From NCBI GenBank assembly GCA_036003045.1, contig DASYSS010000058.1:1-61547 (forward strand): 61,547 nucleotides of DNA, written 5' to 3'. Position numbers and translations under genes: made by a program. The notes under the pieces were generated by a model, which did no database searches, was not told where the DNA came from, and was given only the letters and a program-made list of their open reading frames with translations. This DNA is from Gemmatimonadaceae bacterium. GTDB taxonomy: Bacteria > Gemmatimonadota > Gemmatimonadetes > Gemmatimonadales > Gemmatimonadaceae. Below, piece by piece: positions 44,106-53,196 of the stretch. Position 1 is the first letter of the stretch. Each line of letters begins with the position of its first letter.

Positions 44106-45191
44106 ATGAAGGCATCCCGCGCACTGGTCTTCGCTCTTCTCTGCGCGTCGTCGACTGCCGCCGCGCAGACGTCGTGGGACGCGCGCGCCGCCGCGGCCTA
44201 CCTCGACGCCCGCCAAACATGGTGGTCGAGTTGGCAGACCGCGGCACGCGATCATCAGACGGCGTGTGTCTCGTGTCACACCGCGCTTCCCTTTGCGCTC
44301 GCGCGCCCCGCGCTCCGTGGAGCGCTGCACGAAGACGAGCCGTCGACCGCCGAGCGCAAGATGCTCGACGACGTGATCAAGCGCGTCGCTCTCTGGAAAG
44401 ACGTCGAGCCATTCTATCCCGACCAGACGCGCGGACTCCCCAAGACGAGCGAGTCGCGCGGCACCGAGTCGGTGTTGAACGCGATCGTCCTCGCGACACG
44501 CGACGCACACGCCGGCCGACCGAGCGACGAAGCGGGTGCCGCCTTCGACAACATGTGGGCGCTCCAATTCCGCAATGGCGATCTGGCCGGTGGTTGGGCG
44601 TGGCTCAACTTCCACAACGAGCCGTGGGAGGCGAACGACAGCCCGTACTTCGGCGCGGCACTCGCCGCAATCGCCATCGGTCGAGAGCCCGGCGTTGCAT
44701 CGGCGGCCGAAAACCAGGAGCGGATCAAACGCCTCCGCGAATACTTGAGAAAAGGAATGGCGACGCAGCCGCTCGTCAATCGCGCGATGCTGCTCTGGGC
44801 CTCGGGTGGCCTGGCCGACCTGCTCGCGGCCGATGAGCGCCAAGCGATCGTCGACGCGTTGTGCGCCAAGCAGAACGCCGACGGCGGCTGGAGCCTCTCG
44901 TCGCTCGGCCAATACAAGCGCGGCGACAACACGCCGCTGGACACGGCGAGCGATGGCTACGCCACGGGTCTCGTCGCGTACGCGCTGCAACGCGGCGGCA
45001 GCGACGCCGCTGACGCGCGTGTCTCACACGCGATCGTGTGGCTCGAGCAACACCAGGATCGCACGACGGGCAATTGGTCGGCTTCGTCGCTCAACAAACA
45101 GCGCGACCCAACGACCGACATCGGGAAGTTCATGAGCGACGCCGCCACGGCCTACGCGGTGCTCGCCCTTACCAGCGCGGCAAAGCGCTGA
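44106..45191 (+). CDS. Secreted prenyltransferase/squalene-cyclase-fold protein with a CXXCH haem motif
   Basis: 361 aa, ATG at 44106 with AAGGAG 5 nt upstream. A signal peptide ends at AAAQT. At residues 54-58 it has C-V-S-C-H, a haem c attachment motif, followed by a Met/His-poor stretch. The remainder is an alpha/alpha-toroid like squalene-hopene cyclase or prenyltransferase: repeats around WALQFRNGDLAGGWAW, RAMLLWASGG, DALCAKQNADGGWSLSSLG and TGLVAYALQ. No D-x-D-D-T-type catalytic motif was seen, so it is not a normal cyclase. Probably a periplasmic redox-linked or terpenoid-binding protein. It diverges from the efflux operon and converges on the M13 gene across a bidirectional terminator. 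Confidence 0.8.
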   Translation: MKASRALVFALLCASSTAAAQTSWDARAAAAYLDARQTWWSSWQTAARDHQTACVSCHTALPFALARPALRGALHEDEPSTAERKMLDDVIKRVALWKDVEPFYPDQTRGLPKTSESRGTESVLNAIVLATRDAHAGRPSDEAGAAFDNMWALQFRNGDLAGGWAWLNFHNEPWEANDSPYFGAALAAIAIGREPGVASAAENQERIKRLREYLRKGMATQPLVNRAMLLWASGGLADLLAADERQAIVDALCAKQNADGGWSLSSLGQYKRGDNTPLDTASDGYATGLVAYALQRGGSDAADARVSHAIVWLEQHQDRTTGNWSASSLNKQRDPTTDIGKFMSDAATAYAVLALTSAAKR

Positions 45192-45206
45192 GCATGGAGG
45201 GGGGGA

Positions 45207-45235
45207 CGGCGAGCGCGGAGAATCCGCGCTCGCCG
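45207..45235. terminator. Bidirectional terminator hairpin between convergent genes
   Basis: Perfect 13-bp stem cggcgagcgcgga with a 3-nt loop (gaa), sitting between the CXXCH protein stop and the M13 peptidase stop. Confidence 0.7.
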
Positions 45236-45246
45236 ACCTCACTCCG

Positions 45247-47325
45247 TTACCAGATCCTCGCGCGGAGATTGTCGGCGCGCACCATCGGGTCGCCGTCTTT
45301 GCAACCCCACGCCGCCTTGAACTCCGGCATGTTCGACAACGGCCCGTCGACGCGCCACTTGCCCGGCGAGTGCGCATCTGTCTTGATCTGATTCAGCTGC
45401 GCCTGCTGCGTCGACAGCCCGCGCCAGATCTGCGCCCACGCGAGAAAGAACCGCTGTTCCGGCGTGAAGCCGTCGATCTTGGGATGCGGCTTGCCCGCGA
45501 TCGCCTTTTGCATCGCGTAGTACGCGACCGTCAGTCCGCCGAGATCGGCGATGTTCTCGCCGAGCGTCTGTCGGCCGTTCACGTGCGAAGCGCTGTCCAC
45601 GACGGTGTAGGCGTTGAACTGGTCGACGACGAGCTGCGCGGCGGCTTTGTACTTCGCCGCGTCTTCCGGCGTCCACCAATCGCGAAGATTGCCGTCCGCG
45701 TCGAATTGGCGACCCGAGTCGTCGAAGCCGTGCGTCATCTCGTGTCCGATCACCGCGCCGAGCGCGCCGTAGTTCACGGCGTCGTCCGCGTTCGGATCGA
45801 AGAACGGCGGTTGAAGAATGCCCGCCGGGAACTGGATCTGGTTGAGCGTCGAGCTGTACGACGCGTTCACGGTCGGCGGCGTCATGCTCCACTCCGTGCG
45901 ATCCGGCGCCTTGCCGAGCCGCGCCCACGTCCGCGCGGCGTTCCACTCGGCGACGGCTTGCTGGTTGGTATAGTACGAGCCGGATTTGACCGACAGCGTC
46001 GTGTAGTCGCGCCACGTGTCGGGATACGCCACTTTGCGCAGGAACGCGTTCAGCTTGGCGACCGCCTGCGTCTTGGTTTCGCTGCTCATCCAATCGAGCC
46101 CGTTGATCCGGTCGCGCAGCGCGGAAACGAGGTTGTCCACCATCTTCGTCGCGCGCGCCTTTGCCTCGGGCGAGAAGTTGCGTTTGATCCAGTCCTGACC
46201 GACGGCCTCGCCGAGCGCGCCATTCGTTCCCGCCGCGCATTGCTTCATGCGTGCCTGCTGGACCTTCACGCCGGTCGAGAACTGCTGCCAGCGGAACGCC
46301 TCGCGCCGGAATGGCGCGCTGAGCGACGTCATCGCCCCGTTCGTGACGTGCCACCGCAGAAACGCCTTCCAGTCGTCCACCGGCGTCGCCGCGACGAGCG
46401 AGTCGAGCGCCTTGAAGAAGCTCGGCGCCCGCACGTTGACGTCGCCGGCGTAGGTCGTGTGGTGCTGCTGGAGATACCGCGTCCAGTTCAAGTGCGGCGT
46501 GGTCTTCTGGAAATCGGCGACCGTCATCTTGTGATACGTCGCCACCGGATCGCGCATGTCCGCCTGCGGGATCGTGATGTTGGCGATCGTCGTCTCGAGC
46601 GCGAAAATCTTCTTCGCGTCGGCCAACGCCTGGGCGTTGCTCTCGCCGAGCAACTCGAGCGTGCGTGTGACGTGCGCGACGTACTCGGTCCTCGTGGAAT
46701 CGGCGCGCGGGCGCTGGCTCACGTAGTCGTCGCGATTGAGCGTCAACCCGCCCTGGTTCGCCGAGAGGATGACCATTTTGCTGTTGCGCGGATCGGTGCC
46801 CGGCCCGAGTGAGAACGGCGCGACTCCTCCGCCGCCTCGGCCGCCGCCGCCACCACCGCCGCCCCGCCCGCCGGCGGTCCCAAAGAGCTTCACGATGTCG
46901 TCGGTCGTCTTCGCGGCCGCGATCGCGTCGAGCGTCGGCTTGATCGGCGTGAAGCCGGCCTTGTCGAGCGCCACGGTGTCCATGCAGGCGAGGTAGAAGC
47001 TACCGATCTTGGCGTCGTTCGTGCCTGCCTTGGCCTCCCCGTCGCGCACCAGATTCGCGTCGTCGATGACGATCTTCTGGACGACCTCCTGGTTCTGATC
47101 GCCGAGCATGCCGAAGCTGCCGAGGTTCGTCTTGTCGGGCGGAATCGTGTGCTTTTTTAGCCACGTCCCGTTGGCGAATTCATAGAAGTCGGTGCATGGC
47201 GCGCAGGTCGTGTCGAGATTCGCGCGATCGAGCACGCGCGACGCCCCCCGTTGGGCTGTCGCGACCGACGAAATGACCGCCACCATCAGCGGCGCGGCCA
47301 GGGCAAAACGCAGACGAAAGACCAT
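45247..47325 (-). CDS. M13 (neprilysin/PepO-type) zinc metallopeptidase, secreted
   Basis: 692 aa, close to the usual ~670-750. Signal peptide MVFRLRFALAAPLMVAVISS, cleavage near ATAQ. M13_N region (about 30-440) followed by the catalytic domain: N-A-S-Y-S-x-x-x-N-x-I (NAxY motif), zinc site H-E-M-T-H-G-F-D-D near residue 530, third ligand in G-E-N-I-A-D-L-G-G near 593. It hydrolyses short peptides in the periplasm. A Gly-rich insertion (GGRGGGGGGGGRGG, coded near 46800-46880) interrupts the N-terminal half. The ATG at 47325 has GAGGA 5 nt upstream. Confidence 0.9.
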   Translation of the reverse strand: MVFRLRFALAAPLMVAVISSVATAQRGASRVLDRANLDTTCAPCTDFYEFANGTWLKKHTIPPDKTNLGSFGMLGDQNQEVVQKIVIDDANLVRDGEAKAGTNDAKIGSFYLACMDTVALDKAGFTPIKPTLDAIAAAKTTDDIVKLFGTAGGRGGGGGGGGRGGGGVAPFSLGPGTDPRNSKMVILSANQGGLTLNRDDYVSQRPRADSTRTEYVAHVTRTLELLGESNAQALADAKKIFALETTIANITIPQADMRDPVATYHKMTVADFQKTTPHLNWTRYLQQHHTTYAGDVNVRAPSFFKALDSLVAATPVDDWKAFLRWHVTNGAMTSLSAPFRREAFRWQQFSTGVKVQQARMKQCAAGTNGALGEAVGQDWIKRNFSPEAKARATKMVDNLVSALRDRINGLDWMSSETKTQAVAKLNAFLRKVAYPDTWRDYTTLSVKSGSYYTNQQAVAEWNAARTWARLGKAPDRTEWSMTPPTVNASYSSTLNQIQFPAGILQPPFFDPNADDAVNYGALGAVIGHEMTHGFDDSGRQFDADGNLRDWWTPEDAAKYKAAAQLVVDQFNAYTVVDSASHVNGRQTLGENIADLGGLTVAYYAMQKAIAGKPHPKIDGFTPEQRFFLAWAQIWRGLSTQQAQLNQIKTDAHSPGKWRVDGPLSNMPEFKAAWGCKDGDPMVRADNLRARIW

Positions 47326-47400
47326 GGAGTCCTCAGAGAGAGAGTTCCTTTCGTCCAACCTACGCGCCTGCACTGGCTCCCGCTGACTGCCGCTTCTCGG

Positions 47401-47580
47401 GAACCGCAACTGCTCAACGCAGAGACGCAGAGAGACGCAGAGGTAACGGCGGAATAGCCTTTGGAAACGGCCTCGGGGTGGCATCACGTGGCCCGCTCGA
47501 GGCGGTTCCCAAAGAATCTCTTCGCCGTTCCCTCTGTGCTCCTCTGCGCGCTCTGCGTCTCTGCGGTGAGTTAGTTGTTT
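47401..47580. repeat. GCAGAG-arm inverted repeat element, copy 1
   Basis: The left arm begins gaaccgcaactgctcaacg and runs in cgcagaga/cgcagagg words. The right arm (complement of 47521-47580) has the same caact-x-actc-accgcagagacgcag order. A central hairpin about 47473-47504 (cctcgggg ... cgagg) lies between. The same element recurs at 55855-56035 and, degenerate, near 59727-59772. Confidence 0.7.
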
Positions 47581-47584
47581 TTTT

Positions 47585-48853
47585 GTGGAGCCGGCCTCGA
47601 CAGGACAGCGCTTGTTGCGTCAACGTATCCGCGTGCCGAGATCGAAAACCACTGTCGCCGACCGAATCGCGGCATTCAACGCGGGACGCGATGCGCGGCG
47701 GCTCGAACGGAAGTACCGAGCGATGCGGCTCGATGCGTTTGTGTTCTTTCGAGGCGCGGCTCATTTGTACTGGGAGGATTGGGAGCCGCGCGCGGCTCGT
47801 TTGCCGAAGAGTCCCAGGGTCTGGGCGTGCGGCGACCTTCACCTCGAGAACTTCGGCAGCTATCGTGGCGACAATCGCCTCGTCTACTTCGACCTCAACG
47901 ATTTTGACGAGGCCGCCATGGCGCCGGCGACAGCCGACGTCTGTCGGTTGCTCACAAGCCTTCGATTGGCGGCGGGCGCCCTCCATCTCGATGATCCGGA
48001 GACCGCGGAGCTGAGCGAGGGGCTGCTCGTTGCCTATTGCGAGGCACTCGGTTCGGGTAAGGCGCGTTGGGTCGAGCGGCCGACGGCGCGCGGGATGGTC
48101 CGCGACCTCCTGAACGGCGCGCGGGAGCGAACCCACGCGGCGCTCCTCGCGCGCCGCACCGTCGTCGAAGACGGCCGGCGACGGCTTCGGCTCGACGGGA
48201 TCCGGATGGAAGCCTTGTCGCCGCGCGAGCGCGCGTCCGTGACGCAGCATCTGGCGGAATTCGTGGAGTCGGTGGCCAAGACGGAGGATCAAGCGAAGTT
48301 CTACCGCTTGATCGACGTCGCGGCGCGCATCGCGGGGACCGGGAGCTTGGGCGTGCGGCGATACGTGGCTCTCGTTCGCGGACACGGCGGCGAGGACGGC
48401 CGTGTGCTGCTCGACATCAAGCAGGCACGACCCTCGTCGATGGCGAAGCACATCGGCGTCCCGCAGCCGGCGTGGAAGTCCGAAGCGCATCGGGTGGTCG
48501 AAATCCAGTGGCGGATGCAAGCGATCTCCCCCGCTCTGCTCGCGCCGGTGAGTTTCGGCCGGAGCTCGTTCGTGTTGCGCGAGCTTCAGCCAGTCGAGGA
48601 TCGACTCGCGCTGGCGCACTGGGACGGCAAGCTGTCGCGCCTGCGGAAAGTGGTCGTGACGATGGGCGAGACGTTGGCCTGGGCGCAACTCCGATCGGCG
48701 TCGCGCGAGGGGTCGGCGACCCTCGACGATCTCATCGCGTTCGGTCGCTCGCACGCTTGGCGCGAGAGCGTCTTGGAGTACGCACGACTCTACGCCAACA
48801 AGACCGTGCGATACTGGGGCGAGTTCAAGCGGTCGTCGCTCAGCGCCGTGTAG
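47585..48853 (+). CDS. DUF2252-family protein (kinase-like fold)
   Basis: 422 aa from a GTG at 47585; the conserved part starts near residue 20. Motifs of the family: F-F-R-G-A-A-H, C-G-D-L-H-L-E-N-F-G (catalytic-loop-like, as in aminoglycoside phosphotransferases) and Y-F-D-L-N-D-F-D-E-A, plus a later D-I-K-Q-A-R-P-S-S. The fold suggests an ATP-dependent small-molecule phosphotransferase or a pseudokinase; the substrate is unknown. The first bases overlap the boundary of the GCAGAG repeat element, so the exact start is uncertain. It ends at a hairpin terminator. Confidence 0.83.
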   Translation: MEPASTGQRLLRQRIRVPRSKTTVADRIAAFNAGRDARRLERKYRAMRLDAFVFFRGAAHLYWEDWEPRAARLPKSPRVWACGDLHLENFGSYRGDNRLVYFDLNDFDEAAMAPATADVCRLLTSLRLAAGALHLDDPETAELSEGLLVAYCEALGSGKARWVERPTARGMVRDLLNGARERTHAALLARRTVVEDGRRRLRLDGIRMEALSPRERASVTQHLAEFVESVAKTEDQAKFYRLIDVAARIAGTGSLGVRRYVALVRGHGGEDGRVLLDIKQARPSSMAKHIGVPQPAWKSEAHRVVEIQWRMQAISPALLAPVSFGRSSFVLRELQPVEDRLALAHWDGKLSRLRKVVVTMGETLAWAQLRSASREGSATLDDLIAFGRSHAWRESVLEYARLYANKTVRYWGEFKRSSLSAV

Positions 48854-48872
48854 AAGGCGCTGCGAAAACCAG

Positions 48873-48898
48873 AGGGCCGAGGCAATCGCCTCGGCCCT
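48873..48898. terminator. Bidirectional terminator
   Basis: Perfect 11-bp stem agggccgaggc with loop aatc. It is followed by ttcgtt on the plus strand and by a ggttttcgc U-rich stretch on the minus strand, between convergent genes. Confidence 0.75.
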
Positions 48899-48937
48899 TC
48901 GTTAACCTCGCTCGAACGATTCGGTTCTTACTTCCGC

Positions 48938-49498
48938 TCAGCCAGGCGTGGGTATCGGGTTGAACGTACCGGTGAGGTTGGCCGACGACTGACACGCGTC
49001 TCCGGTCGTGAGGTCGGTCAACGTGCCGGTGACCTGAGCGTCGAATCCTTCCTGAGTCAGATCGAGGAAGTCGGTTCCCTGGATCGTGAACGAGAACAAG
49101 GCATCGGACACGGTTCCATGAGTGACGACCTTGCCGTTCTGAATGTCGTGCAGGTCGATGCTGCCGGTCGAGCTGCTGGTCAAGGTTGGGGTCACGGTCA
49201 GGTGAACGACCTGGTTGGTGGTGCCGGTGGCTTGGAGGTAGCTCCATGAAAAATGCAGGGGAAAATCGTGTCTGCACACCAGAATGATGGGCTGCGCATC
49301 CGGCCCGACACTGGCGTCGCTGAAACCAACAGCCAGGTCTCCCGAGCCATTGTCGCCGGCCAGCGGCGGCGGTGGCGGGTCACCGGGAGAATGCAATGAG
49401 GAACCGGGCGCCGCACGCGAAACCGGCGAAATCATGTTCGAGTCGGTGCACGCGGCGATGAATGCCACGAGGCCGACGGCCGCGAAGAATCGCTTCAT
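48938..49498 (-). CDS. Hypothetical lipoprotein
   Basis: 186 aa, ATG at 49498 with AGAGGA upstream. Lipobox F-I-A-A-C at residues 13-17, then a Pro-rich stretch (SPGDPPPPPLAG) and a beta-rich domain of ~130 aa (for example VVHLTVTPTLTSSSTGSIDL) with two Cys (C-R-H-D-F and D-A-C-Q-S). I do not recognise the family. The frame runs to 49756 but the lipobox fixes the start. Probably a periplasmic or surface lipoprotein encoded alone, 59 bases downstream of the large kinase gene on the same strand. Confidence 0.75.
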   Translation of the reverse strand: MKRFFAAVGLVAFIAACTDSNMISPVSRAAPGSSLHSPGDPPPPPLAGDNGSGDLAVGFSDASVGPDAQPIILVCRHDFPLHFSWSYLQATGTTNQVVHLTVTPTLTSSSTGSIDLHDIQNGKVVTHGTVSDALFSFTIQGTDFLDLTQEGFDAQVTGTLTDLTTGDACQSSANLTGTFNPIPTPG

Positions 49499-49557
49499 GA
49501 GTGAATCCTCTTTTTGCGGTACCGGCACCCCGCGCCGGCGGCGGCGAACGGAAACGA

Positions 49558-52494
49558 TCAACGATCCGAGTTGCCCACTCGTACTGGCAGCGGCTGATCG
49601 CCGCCCAGTTGTCCAGCTTTCGTTGCGGCCTGCATGGCAACCGCTCGTTGAGGCCCGTCCCCCCGCGACCACGCCCGGGCCACCAACGCGTACGCGCGCG
49701 ACGCGGCCGGGTAGTGCTGCAGTTTTTCTGCCACTAGGGCTCGCTCGAGTGCCCACGGGATCTCGAGTGGCGTGAGCAACGAGTAGAGACGTTCGCCAAG
49801 CGCGGTCTCTGCCTCGACATGGAAGCCCAGACTATCGAGCAATCGTGCCTTCGTGTATCGATCGAGATAGCAAGCTGGACAGAGCGAATCAGGAAGCGCG
49901 CGGAATTGCGCGAGTGCATCGGTGCTGTGGCGCGCGAGCGACAGATACGCGCGCGTCGCCGCCACTCGATAGCCGGCGTTTCGGCGACTCACCGGCGTCG
50001 CTGCTTTTGCGACCTGGCTGTCGGCGCGCGCCACTGCGCCCACGAGCGATGCCGTGTCACCATGCGCGGCCCACCAGGGGAGAGCGGCCGCGACCCACAC
50101 GCTTCGATCGTGCAGCATGCGCGCGAAAACCGCTCTCGCCGTGTCAGTCGGCACACCACCCATCAGTGCGAGAAAGCCGAACGGCTCCGCCTCGATACCA
50201 CCGATGTTCGTCCCCAACGTGTCGAACGCCTCGCGCAGCCTGCCGCGCAAAGCAAGCTCGTCGACGAGGTACCTGCGCCGATATCCCGGGTTGAAGATGA
50301 ACGCCGACGTCGGCTCTCGCGCGCGGTTGGGAAGCTGAAGAAGTCTCGTGCCGATTTCCGTCGTATCCGGCCAACGACGCACGATCAACCACGCCGTCTG
50401 AATCGCTTTGCTCGACAACGTGTCGAGGACGCGAACGGTCTTGCCGTTGATGCCACCGTCGCGCAGCAGCAGCGTGAGGACGCGAATGCCATCGGCCTCT
50501 TCGTCAGTCGGGCTGAGGGCCAGATAGCGATCGGCGTACGCCAGCCCAGCGTCGCGCCCGTCGCGCGTGACCGAGAGCTCGATCGCGTGGATGTAGGCCG
50601 GCGTGAAACCCGAGTCGAGCGCAATCGACCGATCGAATGCCGCGCGGATCGTATCTTCGGAAACGCTGAGGCCTGGGCCGAATCCGTAGTGGAAGTACGC
50701 GTCGGCCAGAGCGAACCACACCTCCGGATCGTTCGGAAAGCTGTCGCGGGCGGCGCGTAACGTCCTGAACAGTGAAACGACAGTCGCGCGGTAACTCGTA
50801 TCGGTCTCGAACGCCGCGAGCGATGCGCGCATGGCGTCAGCGGCGACGAGGATGCTATCTCGTTCGGGCAATCCCCTGTTGTGCCGCCCGGCCGCCGCCA
50901 GGTACGCGCGCGCGAGCGAATCGTTCGTGCCTCGGAGCCAACCAAAGGCGAGTCCCGCGTGCCGGCTCGCCAAAGCAAGTGCCGAATCGGAACCGATCGC
51001 TCGCAGGTAATAGGCGGCGGCGGAATCCCACGCCGATTGGCGGTAGAACTGTTCGCCGATGAGAAATGCTTCGAGCGCGGGGGCCGTCGTTTCCTCGAGC
51101 CACGTCGCGCGAAAGGCGGCCAAGGGCTTGAGCGTGCTGAGCTCGCTCCGCAGATCCTTGACCAACTCACTGACGATGTGCCTGGGATCGTCGCCAGGAC
51201 CCATACGTTGGTGCGTGACGCCGACTTTCTTTCCGCTGACCACATTGAAGACCGTCGCCGTGACCGAGAGTGAGTCGTGGGGCAAGCCCGCGACGGTGCC
51301 GTAGATCGCGAGCCCCGCGCCCATTTGGCGCCCGAGTTGGGCGGCACTCGCCTCATCGGCGTGCGACGACGCCTTCCACTTACGAAGGTACCGCGTCGCC
51401 GGGACTGTCTTCACCCAGCCCACCGCGATCGGTCCGAGTAGGTCGACCATGCTCTCCCTGAACTTCGGATCCGCGCTGCCTTGCACGTTGAACGGAACCA
51501 CGACGACGTAGTTGGGATCGAGCTTCGGCGGGCGCGTCGCGAAGAAGGCCGCGGCGGCAATCGCCAACCCCGCGACCGTGGAACCACCGACAATCGCCCA
51601 GCGCGGCACCTTCGGTTTCGTCGGAACCACCTGGAACGCTGCGGTCATCTGAAGATCGAGCGCGTCGCGGAAATCGGCGGCCGTGCGATAGCGATCGTCC
51701 GGCGCTTTGGCGAGCGCTCTCTCGATGATCGTGCTGATGACCGGCGGCACGTCCGGCGCGACTTCCGAGAGCGACGGCGGCGGCTCCGTCAAATGCGCCG
51801 CGACCAGGGCCTGCGCGGTCGGGCGCGAGAATGGTGGTTTCCCAGCGAGCATCTCGTAACCGACGACCGCCAGCGCGTAGACGTCGGCTCGGGCGTCGAG
51901 CCCCTTCTCACCCGCCAGCTGTTCCGGCGCCATGTAGCCGAGCGTGCCGATGCCAATGCCCGTCGCGGTAAGCCGCTCGGCGGTCGTCTCGAGGCGCGCT
52001 TCCTCGACCGCGCGCGCGATGCCGAAGTCAGTGAGCACCGCGTGCCCTTCTTGCAGCAGGATGTTCGCCGGCTTGATGTCGCGGTGCACGATGCCGCGGC
52101 TGTGGGCCAGCGCGAGCGCATCGGCGATCTCGCGCAACACACGCAGCGCTTCGTGAATCGGGAAGCGGTTGCCGCTCTCGAGGCGGTGACGCAGTGACTC
52201 GCCGGCCACGTACGGCATGACGTAGTAGAACCCGTCGCCGCTCGTTCCCGTCGAGAGAACCGGAAGGATGTTCGGGTGCTGCAGGCGCGCGGCGAGCTGC
52301 ACCTCTCGCTGAAAACGCGCCGCGCTCACTTCGCTCGCCGTCTCGGGCGGGAGCATCTTGATCACGACCTTGCGGCCGAGCGACGACTCGGTCGCCAGGA
52401 ACAGCCGGCTCATACCGCCCGGGGCAAGCTCGCGCTCGATGACGTAGAAATCACCGAGGGTCTGTTGAAGTTGTTCGAGGAGTTCCGTCGTCAC
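49558..52494 (-). CDS. Ser/Thr protein kinase with TM helix, FlgO/TolB-N-like domain and TPR-like tail
   Basis: 978 aa from a GTG at 52494 that starts the usual kinase leader (V-T-T-E-L-L-E-Q-L-Q-Q-T-L-G-D-F-Y-V-I-E-R-E-L); other starts at 52545 and 52623 are possible. Kinase about 10-280: ELAPGGMSRLFLA (the first Gly of the loop is Ala here), VVIK, HRDIKPANILL, DFGIAR. A single TM helix (GGSTVAGLAIAAAAFFA) lies near residue 300. Then come V-V-V-V-P-F-N-V-Q-G and G-A-G-L-A-I-Y-G-T-V, typical of the FlgO/TolB-N domain of such kinases, and ~600 residues of TPR-like helices (e.g. FLIGEQFYRQSAWDSAAAYYLRAIG). Likely a membrane sensor kinase. Confidence 0.87.
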   Translation of the reverse strand: MTTELLEQLQQTLGDFYVIERELAPGGMSRLFLATESSLGRKVVIKMLPPETASEVSAARFQREVQLAARLQHPNILPVLSTGTSGDGFYYVMPYVAGESLRHRLESGNRFPIHEALRVLREIADALALAHSRGIVHRDIKPANILLQEGHAVLTDFGIARAVEEARLETTAERLTATGIGIGTLGYMAPEQLAGEKGLDARADVYALAVVGYEMLAGKPPFSRPTAQALVAAHLTEPPPSLSEVAPDVPPVISTIIERALAKAPDDRYRTAADFRDALDLQMTAAFQVVPTKPKVPRWAIVGGSTVAGLAIAAAAFFATRPPKLDPNYVVVVPFNVQGSADPKFRESMVDLLGPIAVGWVKTVPATRYLRKWKASSHADEASAAQLGRQMGAGLAIYGTVAGLPHDSLSVTATVFNVVSGKKVGVTHQRMGPGDDPRHIVSELVKDLRSELSTLKPLAAFRATWLEETTAPALEAFLIGEQFYRQSAWDSAAAYYLRAIGSDSALALASRHAGLAFGWLRGTNDSLARAYLAAAGRHNRGLPERDSILVAADAMRASLAAFETDTSYRATVVSLFRTLRAARDSFPNDPEVWFALADAYFHYGFGPGLSVSEDTIRAAFDRSIALDSGFTPAYIHAIELSVTRDGRDAGLAYADRYLALSPTDEEADGIRVLTLLLRDGGINGKTVRVLDTLSSKAIQTAWLIVRRWPDTTEIGTRLLQLPNRAREPTSAFIFNPGYRRRYLVDELALRGRLREAFDTLGTNIGGIEAEPFGFLALMGGVPTDTARAVFARMLHDRSVWVAAALPWWAAHGDTASLVGAVARADSQVAKAATPVSRRNAGYRVAATRAYLSLARHSTDALAQFRALPDSLCPACYLDRYTKARLLDSLGFHVEAETALGERLYSLLTPLEIPWALERALVAEKLQHYPAASRAYALVARAWSRGDGPQRAVAMQAATKAGQLGGDQPLPVRVGNSDR

Positions 52495-52796
52495 TACCTC
52501 GTGACCGTCGCTGACGGCGTCTCGAGTCAGTCCCGAAGCGAACATAGACAAACGCGAGCGTGAGGGCCAGCGCGTCGTCCGCTCGGATGGATCGGTCGCC
52601 GCGCAGTCCTCGGCGTTCCTCATCGCCCTCCACCGTCAAACACGCAGACGGATCGAGCGAGCCGACGCGGCCGCGCCGGCGAGCCCGACCGCTAGTCTAG
52701 CGCGCGCTCTCATCGCGTCATGTGCGGTGGCTCACATCCGGCGCTTCGCGGCCCCGCGCGCGAACGGAGCCGCGGCGACCTGCCCTCTTGTCCCTC

Positions 52797-52817
52797 ACAT
52801 CTTGACAGTCAAGATGT
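52797..52817. promoter_or_regulatory. Near-perfect palindromic PadR-type operator, module 2
   Basis: Ten-bp arms acatcttgac (52797-52806) and gtcaagatgt (52808-52817) around a single A. The TTGACA hexamer (52802-52807) lies inside and a CATCGT-like -10 follows after 17 bases, so the dyad overlaps the -35. It sits 42 bases upstream of the padR start. Repressor binding is inferred from family behaviour. Confidence 0.7.
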
Positions 52818-52858
52818 AGCGACGCATCGTGAACGCGTCACGCAATCGGACGCGACGC

Positions 52859-53194
52859 ATGGACCAGCCGAACACCGACGTCATTCAGGGCACGCTCGAC
52901 CTGCTCATCCTCAAGACGCTCAGCCTTCAGCCAATGCACGGCTTCGGGATCGCGCGCCGCGTCGAGGACATCTCGCGCGGCGTCTTCAAGGTGAATCCCG
53001 GCTCGCTGCTCGTCGCGCTGCAGCGCCTCGAGCGTCAGGGCTGGCTCGACGCGGAATGGCGGCAGACCGAGAACGCACGCCGCGCGAAGTTCTACACGCT
53101 CACGCGCGCCGGACGAAAGCAGCTCGACTTCGAGACAGCCGACTGGAGGCGCCGCGCCAACGCGGTCGCGCGCCTGCTCAGCGCGGAGGGATGA
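52859..53194 (+). CDS. PadR-family transcriptional regulator (module 2)
   Basis: 111 aa from the ATG at 52859 (an in-frame GTG at 52829 adds 10 residues). PadR winged helix: V-I-Q-G-T-L-D-L-L-I-L-K-T-L (N-terminal helix), M-H-G-F-G-I-A-R-R (recognition helix region), N-P-G-S-L-L-V-A-L-Q-R-L-E-R-Q-G-W-L, then a wing with R-R-A-K-F-Y-T-L-T. It belongs to the short two-domain PadR class. The stop overlaps the first ATG of the permease gene, so the two are coupled. The palindrome upstream is the probable autoregulatory site. Confidence 0.9.
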   Translation: MDQPNTDVIQGTLDLLILKTLSLQPMHGFGIARRVEDISRGVFKVNPGSLLVALQRLERQGWLDAEWRQTENARRAKFYTLTRAGRKQLDFETADWRRRANAVARLLSAEG

Positions 53195-53196
53195 CC

